Shown in pieces: positions 1 to 9,764 of a DNA stretch of 64,000 nt (its first letter is position 1; each line of letters starts with the position of its first letter). This stretch comes from Pterois miles (Eukaryota; Chordata; Actinopteri; Perciformes; Scorpaenidae). Location of the stretch: positions 15,001-79,000 of the forward strand of contig CAMQGK010000607.1 of the NCBI GenBank assembly GCA_947000775.1. Reading direction: 5' to 3'. The notes beneath the pieces are model-generated. The model ran no database searches and was not told the origin of the DNA. It worked only from the letters and a program-made list of their open reading frames with translations. The position numbers and the translations under genes are program-made.

Positions 1-205
1 CTAAGCCCTAACCCCAACCTTACAACCCTAACCCATCCCACAGTCTGCTTAGGGATTGTGCCGTGGATGCACCGAGATCTAGGCTTTATTTTTTTTTTTT
101 TTTTTCTTTTTCCCTTCCCACATTGTGTTGGGGTTTTGCCGTGGAGATCTTGGTATATAAGAATTAAAATATCAATATTATAATTCATAAATACAATATA
201 CAGAA

Positions 206-272
<67 letters not shown>

Positions 273-393
273 CCAAGCCTAACCCAACCCTAACCCTAAC
301 CCTAACCAAAACCCTAGCCTAACCCTAACCCAACCCAATCTAAGCCCAACCCTAACCCAAAAGGAAAAAAAAAAAATATATATTCATAAAGAC
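1..393. repeat. Outermost subtelomeric block: degenerate telomeric repeats plus homopolymers
   Basis: Degenerate CCCTAA-type repeats occupy about 1-40 and 274-360, separated by T-rich, C-rich and A-rich low-complexity DNA. A short unit containing GTGCCGTGGA or TTGCCGTGGA occurs twice (about 58 and 138). The stretch from 145 (AGATCTTGG...) matches the sequence at about 2372, so this block looks like the start of the duplicated unit at 2372 with foreign C-rich and telomeric DNA inserted between its first 50 bases and base 394. No coding potential is seen. Confidence 0.8.
208..269 (+). repeat. 62-nt uninterrupted poly-C tract
   Basis: Every base from 208 to 269 is C, preceded by CAGAAAA and followed directly by TCCCCAAGCC and degenerate telomeric repeats. 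Pure C or G runs this long are rare in vertebrate genomes, so this may be real subtelomeric slippage of CCC or an assembly or base-calling artefact. Confidence 0.95.
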
Positions 394-1202
394 CTACAGA
401 CAAAGGGTTAAAACATACTTTAAACAATTCAAAAATACTTACCTGCCACATATTTCACTACAAACATACAAACATTAATATGGACTGAATAATAATAATC
501 ATATTTGGGCACAAAAGGGGAAATATTGGATAAAACTTTTAATAGTGCTATAATTCATAAATAAAATATTATATATAAATATATAGGATTTAGTTTTTAT
601 CATAGGAAATAGTTTATTTAAATTATAAGAACCTTTACAGGATTAAAATACATTCATTATAAATAAACCTGTTTTCTGGATAAGGGAAAGCAACTTTCAG
701 TAAAACAGAAACAGGACATGCACAGACATGCCCAGTGGGCGGAGCTTCTGGCTCTCTAGGGAGAGGAGAGTTACACAGAGTTTCATTCTCTCTCTCAACT
801 TCACTGAGCCAGCAGCTCCCTCCACACAGCCAGTCTGCTTCTTGATTGTGTGCCTTTACACCTGAAGAAGATCTCTTTTGATCGAAACGTCGTGTTAGGC
901 ACACTATTTATTATATTTATTATCATAATAATAATTATATAATATATATTTTATTTTATTATATTTATTCATTTTATTTTAATTTCTCCATTTCTTAATT
1001 GGTTTATCCTTCCCTAGTGGAAGCGCCCTTAGTTGTTTGGGTTTTATTTATCAAGTCCGGATGGACTACGGCTGGACCACAGTACGGTACGGCAGACGCC
1101 GTTACCGCAATGACCAGCCTAGGAGGGACCAGGTGTATGGGGAGCCGTATGGGTGGAAGGCCAGTGCTCCCCCTTACTCCTATTGGAGAAGGGATTATTT
1201 AC
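394..1202 (+). mobile_element. Subtelomeric Penelope-type unit, copy 1
   Basis: This block is repeated almost base for base at 2421-3229 (constant offset 2027). It is AT-rich, then holds a GC-richer part (about 715-900) with a hammerhead-ribozyme signature, then AT-rich DNA, then what looks like the start of a reading frame (ATG at about 1061) rich in Tyr and Arg: MDYGWTTVRYGRRRYRND and onwards. That frame runs straight into CCCTAA repeats at about 1203. Hammerhead motifs of this minimal form are known in the terminal repeats of Penelope-like retroelements, so I infer a truncated Penelope-type element. No reverse transcriptase domain is present, so the family call rests on the ribozyme and layout alone. 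Confidence 0.5.
862..891 (+). ncRNA. Minimal hammerhead ribozyme signature (subtelomeric copy 1)
   Basis: CTGAAGA (862-868) is followed by a 4-bp stem II GATC/GATC (870-873 with 880-883) around a TCTTTT loop, then GAAA (884-887) and CGTC (888-891). These are the conserved hammerhead core boxes in the right order. Stem III would be only 2 bp with no loop, the arrangement described for Penelope-element hammerheads thought to act as dimers through the palindromic ACGT. One extra A (869) separates the core from stem II. Activity is not shown. Confidence 0.6.
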
Positions 1203-1240
1203 CTTATCCTAACCCTAACCCTAACCCTAACCCCCTAACC

Positions 1241-1278
<38 letters not shown>

Positions 1279-1284
1279 CTAACC

Positions 1285-1325
<41 letters not shown>

Positions 1326-1340
1326 CCCTAACCCTAACCC
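1203..1340 (+). repeat. CCCTAA telomeric array
   Basis: Mostly perfect CCCTAA repeats with occasional CCCCTAA and AACCC variants, in the orientation expected for a left chromosome end. The array begins exactly where the Penelope-type unit stops. Confidence 0.95.
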
Positions 1341-1397
1341 GTTCCCGAGATACAGAATTGGGTAGGGGTACCCGATTGAGTTTTTATCCCCTTTACC
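1341..1397 (+). repeat. 57-bp subtelomeric module, copy A
   Basis: A module beginning GTTCCCGAGATACAG and ending TTTATCCCCTTTACC. It recurs at 1950-2006 and 2216-2272, each time followed immediately by a CCCTAA array. This shows that subtelomeric growth here proceeds by module-plus-array blocks. Confidence 0.85.
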
Positions 1398-1660
1398 TAA
1401 CCCTAACCCTAACCCTAACCCTTTACCTAACCCTAACCCTAACCCTAACCCCCTAACCCTAACCCTAACCCTAACCCTTAACTTAACCCTAACCCTAACC
1501 CTAACCCTAACACTTAACTTAACCCTAACCCTAACCCTAACACTTAACTTAACCCTAACCCTAACACTTAACCCTTAGGACCCTTACCCTAACCCTAATG
1601 ACCCTTACCCTAACACATACCCTAACCCTAACACATACCGTAACACTGACACTTAGACTT
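1398..1660 (+). repeat. Variant telomeric array
   Basis: CCCTAA repeats interspersed with AACACTTAACTT, GACCCTTACCC and ACACATACC variants. Variant blocks are themselves repeated (about 1500-1570), as expected for decaying proximal telomere repeats. Confidence 0.9.
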
Positions 1661-1786
1661 TTTTTCCATATACATATAGTGGGGGCACATTTTTGACTAT
1701 AACTTTGGAAGGGAAGGTCGGACTGACTTGAAAACAACTTCCGTGTATATGTTTTTGGTGACGCTGAACACTCCAGTCTTGGTCCC
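1661..1786. other. Subtelomeric spacer, no gene recognised
   Basis: Non-repetitive stretch containing CATATACATATAG and a T run, leading into the satellite. No reading frame or RNA feature is recognised. Confidence 0.5.
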
Positions 1787-1874
1787 GAGTCTCTACGACC
1801 TTTCGTTCCAGAGATACGAACATCGGGATTGGTAAATCTCGCGATATCTCGAGAACGAAAAGTCGTAGAGACTC
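1787..1874 (+). repeat. Subtelomeric hairpin with 22-bp arms
   Basis: The left arm at 1787-1808 (GAGTCTCTACGACC...) and the right arm at 1853-1874 are reverse complements with one mismatch, around a 44-nt loop. The inner sequence has a second palindromic patch around TCTCGCGATATCTCGAG. The right arm recurs in the next satellite unit. Confidence 0.85.
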
Positions 1875-2276
1875 GCGGTAAAGACCAGCGTTCTCAGCGC
1901 CCCTGAAAACCCCCTAGTAGAACTTGGTCCCGACTCTCTACGACCTTCCGTTCCCGAGATACAGAATTGGGTAGGGGTACCCGATTGAGTTTTTATCCCC
2001 TTTACCCTAACCCTAACCCTAACCCTAACCCTAAACACCAACACCCACCCCAACCCCCCCAAGTTTTTCCGTTCCAGAGATACGAACATTGGGATTGGTA
2101 AATCTCGCGATATCTCGAGAACGAAAAGTCGTAGAGACTCACGGTAAAGACCATCGTTCTCAGCGCCCCTGAAAACCCCCTAGTAGAACTTGGTCCCGAC
2201 TCTCTACGACCTTCCGTTCCCGAGATACAGAATTGGGTAGGGGTACCCGATTGAGTTTTTATCCCCTTTACCCTAA
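1804..2276 (+). repeat. Subtelomeric satellite, 266-bp period
   Basis: The unit starting CGTTCCAGAGATACGAAC at 1804 recurs at 2070 and the internal CGAGATACAG at 1955 recurs at 2221; both offsets are 266 bp. Each unit contains the 57-bp module and finishes in a short CCCTAA array. Confidence 0.9.
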
Positions 2277-2371
2277 CCCTAACCCTAACCCTAACCCTAA
2301 CCCTAACTCTAACCCTAACCCTAACCCTAATCTAAGCCCTAACCCTAACCTAAGCCCTAACCCCAACCTTA
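2273..2371 (+). repeat. CCCTAA telomeric array
   Basis: Perfect and near-perfect CCCTAA units, drifting into CTAAGCCC variants identical to those at position 1. It marks the junction before duplicated unit copy 2. Confidence 0.9.
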
Positions 2372-3229
2372 AGATCTTGGTATATAAGAATTTATCAATA
2401 TTATAATTCATAAATACAATCTACAGACAAAGGGTTAAAACATACTTTAAATACTTCAAAAATACTTACCTGCCACATATTTCACTACAAACATACAAAC
2501 ATTAATATGGACTGAATAATAATAATCATATTTGGGCACAAAAGGGGAAATATTGGATAAAACTTTTAATAGTGCTATAATTCATAAATAAAATATTATA
2601 TATAAATATATAGGATTTAGTTTTTATCATAGGAAATAGTTTATTTAAATTATAAGAACCTTTACAGGATTAAAATACATTCATTATAAATAAACCTGTT
2701 TTCTGGATAAGGGAAAGCAACTTTCAGTAAAACAGAAACAGGACATGCACAGACATGCCCAGTGGGCGGAGCTTCTGGCTCTCTAGGGAGAGGAGAGTTA
2801 CACAGAGTTTCATTCTCTCTCTCAACTTCACTGAGCCAGCAGCTCCCTCCACACAGCCAGTCTGCTTCTTGATTGTGTGCCTTTACACCTGAAGAAGATC
2901 TCTTTTGATCGAAACGTCGTGTTGGGCACACTATTTATTATATTTATTATCATAATAATAATTATATAATATATATTTTATTTTATTATATTTATTCATT
3001 TTATTTTAATTTCTCCATTTCTTAATTGGTTTATCCTTCCCTAGTGGAAGCGCCCTTAGTTGTTTGGGTTTTATTTATCAAGTCCGGATGGACTACGGCT
3101 GGACCACAGTACGGTACGGCAGACGCCGTTACCGCAATGACCAGCCTAGGAGGGACCAGGTGTATGGGGAGCCGTATGGGTGGAAGGCCAGTGCTCCCCC
3201 TTACTCCTATTGGAGAAGGGATTATTTAC
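2372..3229 (+). mobile_element. Subtelomeric Penelope-type unit, copy 2
   Basis: Nearly identical to 394-1202 at a 2027-bp offset, including the hammerhead motif and the Tyr/Arg-rich frame starting at about 3088. Visible differences are few; one is GTGTTGGGC here against GTGTTAGGC in copy 1. Unlike copy 1 it lacks the poly-C and telomeric insert near its start, so this copy probably shows the original arrangement. It again runs straight into telomere-like repeats, here more degenerate. Confidence 0.5.
2889..2918 (+). ncRNA. Minimal hammerhead ribozyme signature (subtelomeric copy 2)
   Basis: Identical core to the motif at 862-891: CTGAAGA, stem II GATC/GATC, GAAA, CGTC. Its preservation in both copies reflects recent duplication, so it is not independent evidence of selection. 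Confidence 0.6.
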
Positions 3230-3790
3230 CTTATCCTAACCCCAACCCTCACCCTAACCCTAAACCCTACCTTGACCCTAACCCCAACCATGACCCTAAC
3301 CTACCCTAACCCCAACCCCACCCCACCCTACACCTAACCCTAACCCCTAACCCCTACCCCTTAACCCTTAACCCTAAACCCTAACCCTGACCCTAACCCT
3401 AACCCCAACCCTCACCCTAACCCTAAAGCCTACCTTGACCCTAACCCCAACCATGACCCTAACCAACCCTAACCCTAACCCTAACCCCACCCCACCCTAC
3501 CCCTAACCCTAACCCCTAACCCCTAACCCTAACCCTACCCCTAACCATAACCCCTAACCCTAACCCTTATCCTAACCCTAACCCACCCTATCCCTAACCC
3601 GACCCCAACCCCTACCCTAACCCTAACCCTAACCCTAACCCTGACCCCATCCCTGACCCTCACCCAAACCCGGACCCTAACAACCCCAATCCCCTACCCC
3701 TACCCTAACCCTTACCCCCACCCCCATCCCTAACCCTAACCCCACGCCCGACCCTAGCCCCACCCCCTACACCTAACCCTTCTCCCTCAC
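3230..3790 (+). repeat. Degenerate telomere-like array
   Basis: About 560 bp of CCCTAA-like repeats with many CCCCAA, CCCACCC, GACCC and TACCC variants. A sub-block around CCTACCTTGACCCTAACC occurs twice (about 3268 and 3430), showing local duplication inside the array. Confidence 0.9.
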
Positions 3791-4136
3791 TAGGCCCCAC
3801 CTTGACCGGGACTCCTACCCTATCCTTCCTCACCCACTCCTTCTTCCCTACACTCTCCTCGGATCATCCCTTCCACGGGACCACTTGGGCCCTGCCAGAG
3901 TCCACTCCCACAACTGATGGAAAGTCCCATCATCTAGTGCGTGTGTCCTCTTTTACTTCACCTCTTCCCTCTGCCCCTTTTCTTTCCCCCCCCCTTTTTT
4001 TTTTTTTTTTTTTTTTCTTGTATATATGTAATTATACATATCTATACTTATTTAATACTTATTCATACCTCCTTGTATATACCTATATGTCTCTGTACCT
4101 CCGTGTGTGGGTGTGTACCTTATTCTATGTATATAC

Positions 4137-4168
<32 letters not shown>

Positions 4169-4960
4169 CTGATATTTATCTATGTTTATCTTTTATTTTA
4201 TTTTTTTTGCCTCTTACTCATATTCCATTGCATGTGTGTGTCTTAATGAATTCTTTTATTATTTTATTATATTTTTTTATTAATTACTTAATTAACTATT
4301 TATCTACCATTGCCTCTTGTACATACTTCCTCATCTATTATATTTTAGAGACATATATTCCTTATATGAGGAATTCTTTCGGTTATTTTATCCTTTCCTT
4401 TACTTCTTATCCCCCTGTTCCTTTCTTCTTGTCCCTACTCCACCCTCGCGGACCTTGTTTCTTTGTGTGGTTTTTTTTCCTGTGTCTGGTTTTTACTGGG
4501 GGCCCTCGCATGCAGCCCCACTTTGGCACTTATATGTGTTATATTTTATTATATTTTATTACATTTTATTTAGGGCCTTGATGACCCATGCATGGCTTGC
4601 CCTTTCAGCACTTATCGCCCTGGAGTTTATTGGATGTCTCCCTTATTGGGGGCCCCTGCATGTAACCCCCATTTAGCACTTAACGGGTTGTGAGTTTTGT
4701 TCATTGATTCTTTTAATTTTAACATAATTTTTATCTCCTGCAGGGTCCTCACAATCTACCTCTTAGCACTTACTTTTTTTACTCTTCCCCCGTCACACCT
4801 TTATATCCCTTCATGCACTTTCCTCACCCCTCTGCTCTTCCCCTATCCTGTCCCTTTGCTCCTCCCTTCACTACACCCACCACCTCCCCGACGCCGCACT
4901 TCTTTAAAACACCAGGATTCCTGCCCAGGTGGTGTCTCTCCTGCCCGCTGGTCCGCGATC
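3791..4960 (+). repeat. Pyrimidine-rich subtelomeric region with a ~150-bp repeat
   Basis: T- and C-rich DNA with C and T homopolymers at about 3988-4016 and an AT dinucleotide run at about 4140-4168. A segment ending in GGCACTTA or TAGCACTTA after a CATGCAGCCCC-like core occurs at about 4500 and 4649, giving a degenerate repeat of about 150 bp. Long open frames here come from low complexity and are not genes. Confidence 0.65.
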
Positions 4961-5034
4961 TTTGCCCGGGCCGGGACTTGAACCCGGGTCTCCCGGGGCG
5001 AAGAGCTGCTCCTTCCCCTCTCCACCACAGTCCC
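4961..5034 (-). repeat. tRNA-like sequence (probable SINE head or tRNA pseudogene)
   Basis: On the - strand a B-box-like GGTTCAAGTCCC (complement of 4973-4984) lies in a GC-rich arm-like context, and a weak A-box-like TGTGGTGGAGAG lies upstream at about 5031-5020. Spacing is near that of a tRNA, but a full cloverleaf is not convincing. A SINE head trapped in the subtelomere is the likeliest reading. Confidence 0.4.
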
Positions 5035-5126
5035 TCACACCACATCATAGGGTCTACATACCTACTCACCACTTCCCGGCATGGATGGATCAGTAGGCCA
5101 GTGCAATAGAGCCAAAAACAGGACCT

Positions 5127-5394
5127 ACCTAACCCCAACCCTAACCCCAACCCTAACCCTAACCCTAACCCCCTAACCCTAACCCTAACCCTAACCCCCT
5201 AACCCTAACCCTAACCCTAACCCTAACCCCAACCCCAACCCTAACCCTAACCCCAACCCCAACCCTAACCCTAACCCTTACCCTTAACCCTAACCCTGAC
5301 CTTGACCCTGACCCTAACCTCAACCCTACCCTAACCCTTAACCTCGACCCCACCCCTACCCTCACCCTTAACCCTAACCCCAACCCTAACCCTA
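5127..5394 (+). repeat. Innermost CCCTAA telomeric array
   Basis: CCCTAA repeats with CCCCAA and GACCTT variants. It is the last array; sequence from 5395 onward is non-telomeric, so this marks the inner edge of the subtelomere. Confidence 0.95.
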
Positions 5395-6120
5395 TTTATG
5401 CATTTTCATCACTTTTATCTAATGGATTAATCAGTTTAGTTCTTTTTTTTATGTAAAATGCATCTAATTAGGTCTTATTTTAATGTGGGTTACAAGTACT
5501 GCAGGCGTTGGCCGTCATATTTAATTTAAAGTTGCGGCTGTAGTGGTAGTTCAGTATAATTGTTCTTTAAAAACTGTAAACTTTAACTTTAAAAACTCCA
5601 AACCAGTGTTGCCAGATCTGACTGACAAAATCCTCCCACTTCAATAAAAAACAGCCCAGATCTGCCAGAAACCTGTGTACAAGTTTAACATTGTATGAGT
5701 AATAGAATAAGATACGACAGCGTTTCTCACAGGGATCCAAATAATAAAAATTACTTAAAATGCACACGACATTAGCGTAACTTAAAAAATTAAATAACAC
5801 AAAACACAAGCCTTGAACACTCATCTCCAGGGTGAAACGATATGGACTTCATAGATAATTGTGAGACTTTCTGGGGGAGACCAGGGGCCTGTACTACAAA
5901 GCAGGATTTGCAGTTAGGGAGGTAACTTCAGTGTTAACCCTGGGCTTTCCATCTTATGATGGTGGTTCACTTCTTACCGGGATAGATCACTATCGTATCT
6001 GATGCAGAACAGCTAACTTGCTCCAGAGCATAAAAGCATGGCCTGCTGACCAATAAAAGCTTGGTTCATGGATTGTGTGGTAATATTACACAAATACAAA
6101 GAAATTTAAGTCAAAATCTA
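5395..6120. other. Non-telomeric spacer with dispersed-repeat fragments
   Basis: No gene is recognised. The stretch around 5605-5660 (CCAGTGTTGCCAGATCTG) and that around 5882-5950 (GGGGCCTGTACTACAAAGC) resemble dispersed repeats I associate with fish genomes; the second looks like one end of a small DNA transposon, but I could not find the matching inverted end. Confidence 0.35.
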
Positions 6121-6134
6121 GGGTTGGTTAGGGT

Positions 6135-6410
6135 TAGAATTAGGCAGTTGAGGTGCTTTGGGCATCTGATAAGGATGCCCCACATGAGCACCTCCTTAGA
6201 GAGGTGTTCCAGGTATGACCAGCTGGGAGGAGGCCCCGGGGAAGACCCAGGCCTAGGTGGAGGGATTATATCTCTACACTGGCCTGTAAATGCCTCAGGA
6301 TCCTCCAGTCAGAGCTGGATAATGTGGCATGTGGTAATGTTAAGGGAAGTCTGGGGTCCCTTGCTGAAGCTGTTGGCCCCGTGACACGACCCCGGATAAG
6401 AGGTTGATGG
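6135..6410 (+). mobile_element. LINE 3' end (C-terminus of reverse transcriptase polyprotein)
   Basis: The + strand reads LRCFGHLIRMP followed by a Gly/Pro-rich stretch and WGPLLKLLAP, which matches the C-terminal end of a common fish LINE polyprotein downstream of the reverse transcriptase. The 3' end ACCCCGGATAAGAGGTTGA is very close to the end of the SINE at 51830-52172, suggesting a LINE-SINE partnership. Only the last ~275 bp survive, as is usual for 5'-truncated LINE insertions. The LINE clade is not resolved. Confidence 0.65.
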
Positions 6411-6505
6411 TAAGTGAGAGTGAGTGAGTACCATGCTCCAGGTCTGGGTTAGTGAGTTCTCAGTTATTAAATCAAGTTTTGTCCTTTAAACCAATAAAGT
6501 AATTA

Positions 6506-6715
6506 TTGTACATGACTTTAAATGTTTCTTCTTCTTTTCCTCCCTTTCTTCCTCTTTACACTAATGTCTTCTCATCTCAGCTTTTTTCTTCCCATGTCCT
6601 CTCATTTCAATCTTCCTTCACTCATCACCTCTGTTCTCTAACTGCTTCCTCTCTCCCTCCATTCTCTCCTCTCATTCCACTCCATCCCTTTTCTTCCTGA
6701 GCTTTTCTCCCACAG
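6506..6715 (+). repeat. Pyrimidine-rich tract
   Basis: About 200 bp of TTCC/CTCT-rich + strand sequence. It contrasts with the purine-rich + strand at 7440-8130. No gene. Confidence 0.6.
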
Positions 6716-7439
6716 GAGGCAACAATAGCTAATCCAAAAAGCTCTTTTGAAAGATGGCACATCAACAGCAGCCCTTTCATTCAAAAGAGATCAACACTCA
6801 CAAACCTAACACCATGTCTCCCTTGTTTCTTTCATTCTTGTCTGATTGCTGACTTATGTCTGTCTGTGGTTGTTGTGTGCACAACACACACAAATATAAA
6901 GCACACCTCCATAAACACTCTTGGATTTGTATTTATCGTCACCATTCCCTCCCCTGACCTGTCAACTGGAGTCACTGCAGAGTTCTGTGTGTGGATATCA
7001 CTGTTTGTTGTGGCAGCACTTTTGGGATCACTGCTGTGAGAAGCTGGCCATAGCAAGTGGGCAGAGGAAGCTCACTCAAGCCTGAAGCTATAGTGAGGCC
7101 TTGTATAACACATAATGCTATATGATAGTGTACTGCTCTTTCACTTCCACTTGCTAAAGCACCCTCTTTTTATTTTTGATTGCACCATCTGACTTTGTAA
7201 AACTGCTCATTTTCTTTAAAAATGAAAAGAAATGCAAATGTTTCCCACAGTAGCAAAGAACAAAGCAAAACCAGGCTCATAGCTTGCTTTTCATTTTATG
7301 TTTTCATAAACATTTAGAGTCAAACAACAGCGACACATATTACCTCTTTATGAGGTTTATGAGAACCTTTTTATCATGAAATTGTTAAATGTGCTCCAAA
7401 TAAGGTGGCAATGAAACAAAATGACTGGCTGGTATGGGT
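6716..7439. other. No recognisable feature
   Basis: AT-moderate sequence without repeat structure, long reading frames or RNA signatures that I can recognise. Confidence 0.5.
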
Positions 7440-8130
7440 TGGGAAGACTCAGGCAAATTGTGGAGCAGATGATAAGGAGACTTGGGAAAGGAGGACAGAC
7501 ACGAGAGGATGATGAGGGTAGAGGCAGAAAGGGGGAAAATTCAAAAGTGTAAAGGAAAAAGAAGGGAATGAAACACGGAGGAAGAGGGAGGAAGACTGGA
7601 TAGAGAATAAGAGAATGAAGCAATGCCAAAAGAATGGAGGATGCTGAAGATAGAGATGAGATAGAAAAAGAGGTGTGAAGATGATGATCAAAAGGGGGAA
7701 AATGGAGGAGATAAAATCAGATGACTAAAGACGCAAGAGTAGGAAAAAGTGAGATTTATAATATTGGGGATAAATAAGAAATACAGAGAAGTGGGAAAAG
7801 GAAATGGGAGTGACAAGAAGTAGGAGGGAAAGGGTTGAAAGGAGAACAGACAAGCTTGGGGAAAGATGTGACCAGCTAAAAAGAACAATGGGGGAAAGCA
7901 GGACAGTACAGACAGGATTAGACAGGAGGTGAGAGCAAAAAACAGAGAGGAGTTGTGGGTAGGAGAGAAGATGAGACAGGAAATGAAAATGAAGGGTGGT
8001 ATGAGTATATTCCAAGCACAATGGATTTGGATGGCAGAGTTAGAGACCTCCAAATCCCCTGAAGAAAACAATGTAGTGAGGCAGAGAAAGACAGAGCCCA
8101 GCGTGAGGGGAGATAGAGGTAAATCATATG
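7440..8130 (+). repeat. ~700-bp purine-rich strand
   Basis: The + strand is dominated by GGAGA, GAAAG and GGAAA strings for about 700 bp with no clear period. Apparent open frames on either strand are low-complexity Ser/Leu/Phe or Glu/Lys/Arg artefacts. Confidence 0.75.
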
Positions 8131-9040
8131 AGATTCCCACTCGCAGCCAGAACCAGACTACATTTTCTCTTTACTCCCTATGGCATCCAAACCAACAATG
8201 TTACGCAGCATTGCTTCCAAAAGCACATTCTATGCAGCAGCTGCATAATCCATATTCCAAAAGGTATGTGATTAGAAGAGTTAAATTGGGAATGTATGTG
8301 TCGTGCAAGGTGGGTGGTTATTTAGAAAATGTCAACTCTCATCATGTTTTAAAGTTGTAAACCAGATTTTGCAGATTTTTTGCAGATTTTTGCACGCCTG
8401 GGAAGGTCAATTTATTGTTTGGGGCGTTCTTGAGTGTAGGTTGGTAGTACAGTGGGCTGATGTCGTGGCTCCTGTGGTGGGGTTACTGTGCTTCCTCCTC
8501 ATCGGAAAGTTTGGACGGGGGGCAGAAAGCTGTCCAACCAAAAGAGTATTCTGGGGGGAGGTGAGAGAGTGGTGTGATGGTTGGGTGGAGTGCTATGTGG
8601 GTGTAAGTTTAAGATGTTTTCAACTGTAGGTAATGTCTGTGGTCCAAGCTTGGGGCCGTAGCATTTGTGGGCCCAACCAGTGGCTATTTGGAGTGCCAGC
8701 CGATTACGTGTAGTGCTGCTGAAGGTTTGAATGGCGGATTCCTAATGTTCGTGTAAAATGGTCATGGTGTTGCGCATCCAGTTGGTGGTGTTGTATCTTG
8801 TATTTTCTGCCAGGTGTTTTCTGAGGGTGCAGAGGGTTTAATGAGTTCAGTTAGTCTCTATAATAGTCTACCAGTCTATTATATGTTTGTGGTGTACTGC
8901 CAGTATCAATTTGAAGTATGGCTCGCTGATGGCCCTGGTTTCTGGTGGGTGGGTAGTGGAGCATGATGTGTGGTTGTATGTGTATTATGGTGATTGTGTT
9001 GTGTTCTGGGTTTTGTGTAGATAGACATGAGTGGTAGTGG

Positions 9041-9042
<2 letters not shown>
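8131..9042. other. G+T-rich spacer, no gene recognised
   Basis: From about 8400 the + strand becomes rich in G and T (GGTGGGGTTACTG, TGGTGGTG), leading into the TG microsatellite. No domain is recognisable. Confidence 0.5.

Positions 9043-9083
<41 letters not shown>
9043..9083 (+). repeat. (TG)n microsatellite
   Basis: About 20 uninterrupted TG units. Confidence 0.95.
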
Positions 9084-9085
<2 letters not shown>

Positions 9086-9154
9086 TCAACTGTAGTACTG
9101 ACCCTCAGTTACTCAAAGGCATGGGCATGGGTTAGAGGGTTAGGGATTTCTGAG

Positions 9155-9757
9155 AGTTTGTGCAGAAATTCTGTGGTTATGCAAACCGATTGTTTTATCA
9201 GCTGTCCAGGTGGCTGGTCTCAGACCATCTAGCAGGTAAAGACGCCGGATGTGGAGGTCCTGGACTGGTGTGGTTACACGTGGTCTGTTGTTGTGAGGCC
9301 GGTCAGATGTACTGCCAGATTCTCAGAAATGCCTTTGGAGATGGATTATGGTAATGAAATGAAATGAACATTCAGTTCATGGGCAACAGCTCTGGTGGAC
9401 ATTCCTGCAGTCAGCAGGCCAACTGAACGCTCCCTCAACACTACCAACATCTGAGGCATCGTGCTGCTTGATAAAACTGCACATTTTAGAATGGACCTTT
9501 ATTTTGACAGTCTAAGGCTCACCTGTGCAATCATCATACTGTCTGATCAGCATCTTGATCTGCCACATCTGTGAGGTGGGTGGATTATTTCAGTAAAGGA
9601 CAAGTGCTCACTAATACAGATTTAGACAAATTTGTGATCAATATTTGAGAGCTATAGTCCTTTACTATACATAGAAACAGTCTGAGATCTTTGACTTCAG
9701 CTCATAAAAAATGGGAGCAAAAACAAGGGTTAGGGTTATATTTTTGTTCAGTATATT
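9155..9757. mobile_element. Degraded DNA-transposon relic
   Basis: From about 9155 the sequence follows a dispersed family I recognise from fish genomes, running through GCAACAGCTCTGG, CACCTGTGAGGTGG and ending TATATTTTTGTTCAG, a terminus typical of a non-autonomous DNA transposon. The opposite terminus and target duplication are not found. A GGGTTAGGGTTA stretch near 9727 is an insertion or drift. The superfamily is not assigned. Confidence 0.45.
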
Positions 9758-9764
9758 ATTACCC

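Noticed and set aside
999..1282. Open frames reading into Asn-Pro and Leu-Thr repeats
   Set aside because: The repeat part is translation of CCCTAA arrays. Only the non-repeat start (Tyr/Arg-rich) might be coding and it is truncated by the array.
3802..4581. 259-codon open frame rich in Phe, Leu and Tyr
   Set aside because: It lies in T- and C-rich subtelomeric low-complexity DNA; overlapping frames are equally open and no domain is present.
5165..5383. Gly-Leu-Arg-Val repeat protein on the - strand
   Set aside because: Antisense translation of the telomeric array.
7357..8140. Several overlapping frames on the - strand, up to 150 codons
   Set aside because: They come from the purine-rich tract; Ser/Leu/Phe-rich composition and no conserved motif.
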